A stretch of DNA of 64,000 bases from a virus, in IMG/VR virus record IMGVR_UViG_3300020195_000016, positions 21,567 to 85,566 of that record. One strand, given 5' to 3'. The notes below the pieces were generated by a model, which did no database searches, was not told where the DNA came from, and was given only the letters and a program-made list of their open reading frames with translations. Below, piece by piece: positions 7,278-13,907 of this stretch; position 1 is the first letter of the stretch, and each line of letters opens with the position of its first letter. Both the position numbers and the translations under genes were made by a program.

Positions 7278-8173
7278 TCGAAGTCAAAATCGTAGCTGAT
7301 TCTATGTCCAAGGCCGGTAAGCGCATAACAACCTTTGTTCTTACCTACCCTCGCTTTATCCATGCTGAATTTATGACGCACAGAGTTTTGTCTCGTAATG
7401 CATCAAGCTCCCGCGCTATACCTGTAAAGAAACAAATTGCAATGGTTCGTTCTAACATGGTGATACCGATTCATATCGGCGCAAACAGACCTGGTATGCA
7501 AGCAAAAGAAGAAGTGTCTGCTTTAAAAAAGAAAGCTGCCGTATTCATATGGAAGGCTTTAGGACATACCGCTTGTATTGCAGCTTCTATTTTGGACCGA
7601 CTTGGGGTTCATAAACAGGTCGCCAATCGCGTGCTGGAGCCCTGGAATCATATTACCGTTGTAGTAACAGCTACAGAGTGGGATAATTTTTTTGCTCTGC
7701 GTGTTCACCCAGACGCTCAGCCTGAGATCCACGCTCTTGCTGCTAAGATGTATGATCTCTATTCTTCAATTGATATTAAAACCGTAAACCCTGGATATTG
7801 GCACCTTCCCTTTATGGACAAGGAATCTCTGGCTGAATGCAGTATTTTGTACGGGGTGTCCTGTGTAGCAGACGAAGAAGAAGCGATGACCCTTGCGATT
7901 AAGCGTTCAGTGGCCCGTTGCGCTCGCGTATCCTATATGAACCACGATGGGACCAAGTCTACTATTCAGCAGGATCTCGACCTGTATCAGCGTCTTTTGG
8001 GTAACACTCCAATTCACGCATCTCCATCTGAGCATCAGGCTATGGCGATGTTCGAGCCAGATTTTCAATCAGGGAATTTTCGTGGCTGGATGCAATACAG
8101 GAAGACTATTCCTAACGAAAATATTGACAAATACGAAATAAAAACATTGCTCGAAAAAGGTTGCCCTGGCTAG
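7274..8173 (+). CDS. thyX: Flavin-dependent thymidylate synthase ThyX
   Basis: Methylates dUMP to dTMP using methylenetetrahydrofolate and FAD. The signature THRVLSRNASSSR at 35-47 matches the ThyX motif (RHRxxSxNxxSxR) except that the first Arg is Thr. The variant is followed by AIPVKKQI. A second conserved region lies near HASPSEHQAM. The 299 residues are at the long end for the family. The ATG at 7274 is chosen over a GTG at 7268 because it overlaps the previous stop. With RNR and dUTPase in the same window it forms a dTTP-supply route. Confidence 0.93.
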   Translation: MIEVKIVADSMSKAGKRITTFVLTYPRFIHAEFMTHRVLSRNASSSRAIPVKKQIAMVRSNMVIPIHIGANRPGMQAKEEVSALKKKAAVFIWKALGHTACIAASILDRLGVHKQVANRVLEPWNHITVVVTATEWDNFFALRVHPDAQPEIHALAAKMYDLYSSIDIKTVNPGYWHLPFMDKESLAECSILYGVSCVADEEEAMTLAIKRSVARCARVSYMNHDGTKSTIQQDLDLYQRLLGNTPIHASPSEHQAMAMFEPDFQSGNFRGWMQYRKTIPNENIDKYEIKTLLEKGCPG

Positions 8174-8218
8174 TTTTATCGACTATTCTAACCTTGTAGG
8201 TACAATCAGGAGTAACAA

Positions 8219-8509
8219 ATGAGATTAGATATTGGGTTATATAAAGGTAGCAAGAAAATAGCGCAGGATTGGTACAAGAGAGAGGGTCATAAAAATCCCA
8301 AAGACGCCATTTCAGCAATATCTATGTTGACCGGCGTTCCCTGTATTGTATCTGCTTATTGGATTGGCGAGATTGACAACTATCCTGCTCATGTGATAAA
8401 ATCAATGAAAGGACTAATCAAGTTTTATGGTTACACTTCTGTCGAAAATCCCACTCCTGGCGCTCCTCCTTTTGAGCAGTTGCTCCAGCACTCTACCGAA
8501 TCCGAATAG
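8219..8509 (+). CDS. Hypothetical protein, 96 aa
   Basis: ATG with AGGAG 7 bases upstream. It is a soluble alpha/beta protein (MRLDIGLYKGSKKIAQDWYK) with a proline-rich stretch near residue 80. No domain is recognised. Its last 83 bases are overlapped in another frame by the lipoprotein gene at 8427. Confidence 0.65.
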   Translation: MRLDIGLYKGSKKIAQDWYKREGHKNPKDAISAISMLTGVPCIVSAYWIGEIDNYPAHVIKSMKGLIKFYGYTSVENPTPGAPPFEQLLQHSTESE

Positions 8510-8618
8510 TTTCTGCGGCAAGCCTATGGTTCGCAAAATCTACCGCAGTGTCCTTTATAGCCCTGATATTAAAGAAGAAACAGAAGTCACTGTAACCTGC
8601 CCAATCGCTATTTGGTAG
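8427..8618 (+). CDS. Small lipoprotein, 63 aa, nested start
   Basis: The first 19 residues form a clear lipoprotein signal: a hydrophobic LLALLLLSSC with the lipobox cysteine at 19, followed by SSTLPNP. After cleavage the mature 45-residue lipoprotein would sit in the host envelope. The gene begins inside the preceding gene in a different frame, an arrangement reminiscent of Rz1 inside Rz. The partner here lacks a membrane anchor, so it is not an Rz protein. The ribosome-binding site is weak. Confidence 0.55.
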   Translation: MVTLLSKIPLLALLLLSSCSSTLPNPNSFCGKPMVRKIYRSVLYSPDIKEETEVTVTCPIAIW

Positions 8619-8679
8619 TGATTTCGGCTATATACCAATAATGTAGACCATATTTGCAATTTTCTGAATATGATTTGCA

Positions 8680-8708
8680 TTGCCGATAAAACTAGTTTAC
8701 TCTATATC
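8680..8708 (+). promoter_or_regulatory. Weak candidate promoter for the Rrf2-like gene
   Basis: TTGCCG at 8680-8685 and TATATC at 8703-8708 are 17 bases apart, each matching four of six consensus bases. Nearby ATTTGCA occurs twice (8652 and 8673), and ATCTAGAT at 8707 is palindromic. Both are possible operator sites for the regulator encoded just downstream. Confidence 0.28.
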
Positions 8709-8734
8709 TAGATACTAAATTTAAGGAGAAATCA

Positions 8735-9070
8735 ATGAAACTCACTCGCAAACTCGAAATTGGAATCAACGCGGTCAATATTCTCAAGACGAAAACTGGT
8801 CCTACCAGAGTGGTAGATATGACTGTTGACGTTGGAACCACTGTAAACTTCCTAGAACAGATTATGCGCAATCTGCGTGAAGCTGGCATTGTAAGCGTAA
8901 AACGCGGTCCTGGCGGCGGCTATATCCTAAACAAGGGGTCTATTGTTACTGCTATGACGGTGGCCAATGCAATTGGTGAAGACCTTGGAAGTCTTCAGCT
9001 CGATGAAGTGACACCAGTAGGTCGTCTTCGTACTGCTGTTGTAAACGCGTTTTTGAACACTTCTATCTAG
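8735..9070 (+). CDS. Rrf2-family winged-helix regulator
   Basis: The 111-residue protein aligns by eye with the Rrf2 DNA-binding domain. MKLTRKLEIGINAV corresponds to the first helix, FLEQIMRNLREAGIVSVKRG to the recognition helix, and GPGGGYIL to the wing. Family members often bind an iron-sulfur cluster through three cysteines; I see none here, so this copy probably does not sense Fe-S. It stands apart in a 117-bp upstream gap with its own AAGGAG site, suggesting separate control. Its targets, phage or host, are unknown. Confidence 0.82.
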   Translation: MKLTRKLEIGINAVNILKTKTGPTRVVDMTVDVGTTVNFLEQIMRNLREAGIVSVKRGPGGGYILNKGSIVTAMTVANAIGEDLGSLQLDEVTPVGRLRTAVVNAFLNTSI

Positions 9071-9078
9071 AGGTTGCC

Positions 9079-9942
9079 ATGGAATTCAAATCCTTTCCCG
9101 AGATTAAAAAGCTTAGTTCCGTCAAATTTTCTATCACCCAGAAAATCCACGGCTCTAATGCCCAAATTATGATCGTACCATTGGACCCAGAAATTGCGAT
9201 TTTTAGAAAATCCAATAAAGACGTGGGTATTGTTGAACTAAATGGTCAATACTTTGATTTTCGCTGCGGCTCACGCACTAGATGGATTGTTCCTGGCGAC
9301 GACAATTATGGTTTTGCTGCATTCGCATATGCCAATAAAGAAGCGTTTGTAGAGAAGCTTGGTCCTGGTCAGCATTTTGGCGAATGGGCTGGTCTAGGGA
9401 TTAATTCCGGCGAAGGGCTTAAGGAAAAGTTTTTTATTCTGTTTGATTATTGGCGATACGACCCTGCGATCCTTCCTCCCCAGACCGTCCTGGTACCGGT
9501 TCTCTACAAAGGAAAATTCGATCTTGGTCAAGTGAAAATTGCGATGGATGATCTAAAGACCAATGGCTCCAAATTAGCCCTAGGGTTTATGCACCCTGAG
9601 GGAGTCGTAGTGCAGATTATAGGCTCTCGTTACAAAGAAGTCTTTACGGCAGAAGAGACTCAGTGGACCAAATCAAGAGGCGACAAAGCGCCTAAAGAAA
9701 AAGGCCCTGACTATTCCCACCTGCTTCAACCTATTAGACTAGAGAAACTTTTGTCTAAGGATGAACGCTATGTTGTGGAATATCCCGCTTCTCTAAAACA
9801 GATCGCTTTTGATTATTTTGATGACCTCGTAAAAGAAGGTCAGATTGTAGGAACTGAGCAAGAGCTTATGAGTATCAAGAGGCAATCTCTTAGCTGGATC
9901 TTTAGCTTCATCAAAAGCATCTTCAAAGAAAAGAATCTATAA
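9079..9942 (+). CDS. RNA ligase, Rnl2-like family
   Basis: A second RNA ligase of 287 residues. The adenylation motif is KIHGSN with K22, followed by FRCGSRTRW near 62-69. GEWAGLGI with E102, EGVVVQI (174-180) and RYKEVF with K186 complete the nucleotidyltransferase motif set. Rnl2-type enzymes seal nicks in double-stranded RNA or repair broken tRNA loops. A hydrophobic and basic tail (LSWIFSFIKSIFKEKN) is unusual. It starts 8 bases after the Rrf2-like gene. Confidence 0.88.
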   Translation: MEFKSFPEIKKLSSVKFSITQKIHGSNAQIMIVPLDPEIAIFRKSNKDVGIVELNGQYFDFRCGSRTRWIVPGDDNYGFAAFAYANKEAFVEKLGPGQHFGEWAGLGINSGEGLKEKFFILFDYWRYDPAILPPQTVLVPVLYKGKFDLGQVKIAMDDLKTNGSKLALGFMHPEGVVVQIIGSRYKEVFTAEETQWTKSRGDKAPKEKGPDYSHLLQPIRLEKLLSKDERYVVEYPASLKQIAFDYFDDLVKEGQIVGTEQELMSIKRQSLSWIFSFIKSIFKEKNL

Positions 9943-9955
9943 CCTGGACGCGAAT

Positions 9956-10045
9956 CGGGACAAATAGACGTATTTAAGCCTCTTAATTGTCCCGATTAGG
10001 ACAAATAGACGTATTTAAGCCTCTTAATTGTCCCGATTAGGACAA
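9956..10045. repeat. 41-bp tandem repeat with internal hairpins
   Basis: Two copies of a 41-bp unit lie at 9958-9998 and 9999-10039, starting GGACAAATAGACG and ending in CCCGATTA. A partial third copy, GGACAA, follows at 10040. In each copy GGACAA near the start can pair with TTGTCC near the end; in the first the stem is CGGGACAA/TTGTCCCG. The repeat fills most of the 123-bp gap between convergent genes and could be a processing or termination signal. Confidence 0.85.
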
Positions 10046-10066
10046 TCAAGAAGCTTGATTATTTTC
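10044..10066 (+). terminator. Weak terminator-like hairpin
   Basis: AATCAAG and CTTGATT (10044-10050 and 10054-10060) form a 7-bp stem with a 3-base loop followed by ATTTTC. It lies just past the tandem repeat between convergent genes. The T run is short, so this is a weak call. Confidence 0.35.
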
Positions 10067-10209
10067 TAGTTGTAGAGGCGACCACGGGGTTCGCTAGGCT
10101 CTCTAGGCTCGCAGCGAGTAACGCCGTCTTTCTTACGACAGCGGTCGGTTTCTGTGTTAGCACAACCGGTAACAACAAGAGCCAGTAAAAGTAGCATTAA
10201 GTATCTCAT
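10066..10209 (-). CDS. Small lipoprotein, 47 aa
   Basis: Starts at the ATG whose ribosome-binding site AAGGAT overlaps the end of the dUTPase gene. Residues 1-16 form a lipoprotein signal (MRYLMLLLLALVVTGC) with lipobox cysteine 16. The mature part is short, charged and has two further cysteines and an EPREPSEPRG segment. It would be anchored in the host envelope. It is one of three lipoprotein genes in the window; a role in lysis or superinfection exclusion is possible but unproven. Confidence 0.7.
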   Translation of the reverse strand: MRYLMLLLLALVVTGCANTETDRCRKKDGVTRCEPREPSEPRGRLYN

Positions 10210-10210
10210 A

Positions 10211-10660
10211 TTATCCTTTTGATCCAGTAGAACCAAATCCACCAGATCCACGTTCAGTTTCATCCAGGCTATCGACCTCTGTGATCTCAGCTTGGACCAC
10301 AGGAACGATTACGCCCTGTGCAATTCGATCACCTTTTTTGACAATCACATCCTTGTTATCTTTAATGGTTAGAGAGTTTGTCATTATGATTCCTACTGGC
10401 CCTCTGAAATCTGAATCGATAGTGCCAGGGGTGTTGGCCACTCGTAGGGTGGTTTTTAAAGTAAGCCCAGAGCGAGGACGAACCTGAACTTCAAACCCTT
10501 CTTCTATGGCCAAGGAAATACCGGTCGATACGACCTTGGTTTCTCCTGGACCAATTCGAACATCTTCAACAGCAACGAAATCAAAACCAGACGCACCTTT
10601 GCTTTGGTATTTGGGAAGAACAGCATCTGGATGAAGTTTTTTTACACGTAGTTTTTGCAT
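10211..10660 (-). CDS. dut: dUTP pyrophosphatase
   Basis: Hydrolyses dUTP to dUMP, keeping uracil out of DNA and supplying ThyX with substrate. All five trimeric dUTPase motifs are visible in 149 residues: GASGFD (22-27), RPRSGL (61-66), NTPGTIDSDFRG (76-87), GDRIAQ (110-115) and the C-terminal RGSGGFGSTG (137-146). Length is normal for the family. It is transcribed leftward, opposite to thyX, between two small genes. Confidence 0.97.
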   Translation of the reverse strand: MQKLRVKKLHPDAVLPKYQSKGASGFDFVAVEDVRIGPGETKVVSTGISLAIEEGFEVQVRPRSGLTLKTTLRVANTPGTIDSDFRGPVGIIMTNSLTIKDNKDVIVKKGDRIAQGVIVPVVQAEITEVDSLDETERGSGGFGSTGSKG

Positions 10661-10668
10661 AACACCTT

Positions 10669-10932
10669 TTATTTGGCCATTGGGAATTTTTTGCTACCAT
10701 GAACGATTTTAAGTTTAGGGTGTTTTCTAGTCTTCTTACACCATGAGCAATGGTAATTTGATTTTCTAACGCCATGCTCATGTCTGTACATTTTGTGAAC
10801 CCCTATTTTGCACAGTGGTATTGCTTTGAACTTGATCAAGCTTCCCATGGACCTGAACACCAATACCACAAACATAAACCCTATTGCAAGCATAAGCAAA
10901 TACAACAGAATTATGTCCAAATGTTCGAGCAT
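10669..10932 (-). CDS. Membrane protein with small cysteine/histidine cluster, 87 aa
   Basis: Residues 5-27 form one strong membrane helix (DIILLYLLMLAIGFMFVVLV). A basic tail then carries PLCKIGVHK and HCSWCKK, which could bind one zinc ion. The tail resembles the short zinc domains found in many small phage proteins. It would face the cytoplasm if the N-terminus is outside. It overlaps the upstream gene by 22 bases. Confidence 0.65.
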   Translation of the reverse strand: MLEHLDIILLYLLMLAIGFMFVVLVFRSMGSLIKFKAIPLCKIGVHKMYRHEHGVRKSNYHCSWCKKTRKHPKLKIVHGSKKFPMAK

Positions 10933-11165
10933 CTTCCATTATATCTTATTTCTTTGTGTATTGCTCTTGTTTTTATCAAATTTTCCAGTTTGGCTCGCTG
11001 TCTGTCAGCCTGACCCCTAAAGAACATGTCGATTTCGGTATTGTTAGGGCTAATCATTTTTTCGGAGTGTGCAATCAGCCGCTTAAGGAATTCTTCCTCA
11101 TTTTTAGGAAGACTGTCCAGTAAAGAAAACTTCCTGATCTTTTGGCTTTTTTTGTTTTTATGCAC
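10911..11165 (-). CDS. Hypothetical basic protein, 84 aa
   Basis: First gene of the leftward cluster; it has a strong AGGAGAT site upstream of its ATG. The protein starts MHKNKKSQKIRKF and is charged and helical throughout. No domain is recognised. A TTGACT -35-like hexamer lies at 11208-11213 on the minus strand, but the matching -10 is poorly spaced. Confidence 0.65.
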   Translation of the reverse strand: MHKNKKSQKIRKFSLLDSLPKNEEEFLKRLIAHSEKMISPNNTEIDMFFRGQADRQRAKLENLIKTRAIHKEIRYNGRCSNIWT

Positions 11166-11298
11166 TTTTTATCTCCTTCTGTAGATACTGCGGGAATCGC
11201 AGGGATTAGTCAAGCAATAGAATATGGTCTGTTTTAAGCCCATTACGTGATAAATAGTGATACGAGGCATGAGCGTAATCTTAAAAGGTGAGATATTT

Positions 11299-11412
11299 AT
11301 GCTAGTTTACAAAATTGCTAATAAAATCAATGGAAAGGCCTGTGTCGGGCAGATCGTACAAAATCTTAAATACGGATGGAATTTCATGTCTGTAAGCGTA
11401 GTGGTTGACTAA
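11299..11412 (+). pseudogene. GIY-YIG endonuclease remnant, 37 aa
   Basis: ATG 11299, preceded by AAAGGTGAG, encodes 37 residues. The first 20 (VYKIANKINGKACVGQ and flanks) match the start of the GIY-YIG nuclease domain, usually YKITNKINGKxYIGQ. The rest of the domain, with the catalytic Arg and Glu, is missing. The frame breaks near 11383, where a +1 shift would read FHVCKR before another stop. The short ORF ends directly at the ATG of the tape measure gene. It is best read as a decayed homing endonuclease. Confidence 0.6.
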
Positions 11413-13905
11413 ATGCGTAAAGAATTAATTATCTCAGCAAAATTCGATACTTCCGACTTTGATAAAAGTGTTGAGTCTATGCAGCGCAAGCTGAAAGAGC
11501 TTTACACGCCCAAAGACCAGCAAAAAACCGCTCAAAATCTTCAAAGCATAGGCATGGGAGGAGCTGGCGGCTCCACCCCAGGCGGCATGTCTCAACAAAG
11601 CATGGAAGCCTACAAAAGATCTACCCAATCAGCCCGCCGTGAGCTTGATCAGATGATCAAGGAAGAAGCCAAGGGTCAACAACAACTTGTTAAACTAATC
11701 GAACAGCGTACTGGCAAGCTAAGAGAAATGAAAGAACTGCAAAAACAGGCGGTTAAGGATTCTGCTGAAGAGCTTAAGCTCAAAGAACAGATTGCACGAG
11801 TGGAAGAAAACAATTCTAGAGCCAAACAGGCTTATAAGCAACGTGACGCTCAATTAAATCAGCTTGTGGAAGCTCGCCAAAATGCAACACCCCAAGGTGC
11901 TCAGCGCCTAATGAATGCCTACCAGGGAGGTGGCATGGGCGGTGCAATGACTGCAGGCGGGCGTATGGCGGCAGCCAATCCAGGTGCAGCTCTGGGTATG
12001 TTTGGTTCTCTGATGGCCGGTGTAGGAACTATTGGTCAAATGGGCGTTGATACGTATCGTGGTTTTGGCCAAGCTCCAATTCAGACCCAACAAGCGACCG
12101 GAAATGCTGTTCAGGGAGTGCTGGGAAGAGATGTAGGGAATATTTACAGCAAACGTACAGCGTTTGAACAGATGTGGAATCCTGAGCGTGCCAAGGCTGC
12201 TCAGATGGCACTTGCTCAATCACGTAATGCTCAGAACGCAGATCTGATGAGTTTGCCTATGGGCATTCTTAAATCTACCGGCGCTGGAATTGCAGGAGGT
12301 GCCGGATCTGGTTTTGTGGGCGGTGCTGCCCTAGGATCTTTGGCCGGTGGCGTAGGCGCTATTCCAGGCGCTGCGGCTGGCGCACTAGGCGGCGGAATTC
12401 TTGGTGGTATGGGGGGTTTCGCATACGGCGTAGGAGGTATTCTAACCGACAAGAGAAAACGGGCTCTGGCTCTTTCTCCATTTTCTAGCACTATGTCTAA
12501 TCAATATCAATCTATGATAGCAGAAGAGCTTTCTTCCGGTTTCCAGGGCTCATTAGAGGCTCAGAAGAAAATGAATCCCTTTAAACAACGAGCTATTTCT
12601 GAATATGAACAGGATTTCCAGGGAAGACTTGGCTCTCAGCGCGGAATGGGAATGCGAAACAGAGATTTTTATGGCCCAGGCGGATTCTTAAAACAGGGTA
12701 TTGATGCCGGTTTCACTCCAGAGATGTCTCAACAGATGAGCTCAGGAATTCTTGCGGCAGGCGGTTCTACTCGCGCAGCAAGAGGGTCTGTTCTTGGAAA
12801 TCAGATGGAGCGCGGCTTCGACCTTACAAACGCTTCTCAGATTATGGGAAGTATTTCAGGCGGCGTAGGATCAGGCGAAGCTACTAAGCAGGCGACCATC
12901 AAGATTTTGTCTGAAGGTATGCGTTTAGGTTTAGATGATAGTAAATTTGCGGAAGAAAATCGCAGATTCACCGCAGTCGCTGCGGAGGCTATAGGTCGTT
13001 CTGGTGCTAAAACCGATAGTGACTTTGAGCGTATTTCTGGTGGATTGGGCAGATATTTGTCTGAAAATACCACCAAGGGTATTGAGGCTTCAAAGACCGC
13101 CTATGAGCAATATCAGCAAATTTCTTCCACAACATCTGGCCCTCGTGGCGTTATGCGGGCTGCTGGCTTTATGAGAGATTCTAAGCTTTCTCAGCTTTCT
13201 ACAATACAAAAGCAGGCAATCATGCAGATTAAAGAAGAGGACCTTAACGAAAGCAATTTCTTGATTAAAGGCGCTGCCGACTTTCTTAAGATTGATCCAA
13301 AAGAACTTGTAAAGAAAATTTCTAATGTAAATGAAGGCGCTGTAAGCCGTTTTAGCGAATCAGACAGCCTACGAGACAAAATTCGTAGCAAGCTCAAGGA
13401 TATTGGTGTTGAGAAGGTAACTGACGAAAATTTTAGCAAACTTCCAAAAGACATACAGCAAGACTTGTCCAATCTAGGTATGTTCCACGCTGCAGAGTTG
13501 GGCTATAAAGGACAGCGAGAACAGCAAGCTTTTACCTTTGGCAGCGTAGGGAAAATACCAGGTGCAGAACAATACGGACCAGGAGCCCCAGGTGATACCG
13601 CTGTAGAAGGCCGATTGGGCAGTAGAGACACTGGTCGCATGGAAGACAGTACTATCCAAGCGATGGCAGCAGATGCTGGAACGGTATTGAAAAATTTTAA
13701 CGAAATGAGTGGTAGCATGGATGCTGCTTCCAAATCCGCTGCTCTGTTTACCCATAAGGTTCGAGAAATGAATGCTGAGCTTCAGAAAGCCCTAGAAGAA
13801 GGCAAGGGAAGCAAAGACTTGAGCCTATTCGAAAAAATTCTTAATAAATATGCGGCACTGGGTGGCGCTGAGAATCAAGATCAGGCCGGAAAGCCCACCC
13901 AATAA
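11413..13905 (+). CDS. Tape-measure-like tail protein
   Basis: This 830-residue protein begins with the ISAKFDTSDFDKSVE pattern common at the start of tape measure proteins, followed by a long coiled coil at about 70-160. Two Gly/Ala-rich hydrophobic segments lie near 172-212 and 283-343, and a mostly helical remainder follows. Tape measure proteins set tail length and travel through the tube during DNA ejection, and the hydrophobic segments may enter the host membrane. Its place directly before hub and spike genes supports the call. The length would predict a tail of about 120 nm by the usual 1.5 Å per residue rule. Confidence 0.75.
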   Translation: MRKELIISAKFDTSDFDKSVESMQRKLKELYTPKDQQKTAQNLQSIGMGGAGGSTPGGMSQQSMEAYKRSTQSARRELDQMIKEEAKGQQQLVKLIEQRTGKLREMKELQKQAVKDSAEELKLKEQIARVEENNSRAKQAYKQRDAQLNQLVEARQNATPQGAQRLMNAYQGGGMGGAMTAGGRMAAANPGAALGMFGSLMAGVGTIGQMGVDTYRGFGQAPIQTQQATGNAVQGVLGRDVGNIYSKRTAFEQMWNPERAKAAQMALAQSRNAQNADLMSLPMGILKSTGAGIAGGAGSGFVGGAALGSLAGGVGAIPGAAAGALGGGILGGMGGFAYGVGGILTDKRKRALALSPFSSTMSNQYQSMIAEELSSGFQGSLEAQKKMNPFKQRAISEYEQDFQGRLGSQRGMGMRNRDFYGPGGFLKQGIDAGFTPEMSQQMSSGILAAGGSTRAARGSVLGNQMERGFDLTNASQIMGSISGGVGSGEATKQATIKILSEGMRLGLDDSKFAEENRRFTAVAAEAIGRSGAKTDSDFERISGGLGRYLSENTTKGIEASKTAYEQYQQISSTTSGPRGVMRAAGFMRDSKLSQLSTIQKQAIMQIKEEDLNESNFLIKGAADFLKIDPKELVKKISNVNEGAVSRFSESDSLRDKIRSKLKDIGVEKVTDENFSKLPKDIQQDLSNLGMFHAAELGYKGQREQQAFTFGSVGKIPGAEQYGPGAPGDTAVEGRLGSRDTGRMEDSTIQAMAADAGTVLKNFNEMSGSMDAASKSAALFTHKVREMNAELQKALEEGKGSKDLSLFEKILNKYAALGGAENQDQAGKPTQ

Positions 13906-13907
13906 TC

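Noticed and set aside
8219-8618. Rz/Rz1 spanin pair
   Set aside because: The overlapping layout and the lipoprotein fit Rz1, but the 8219 product has no N-terminal membrane anchor or coiled coil.
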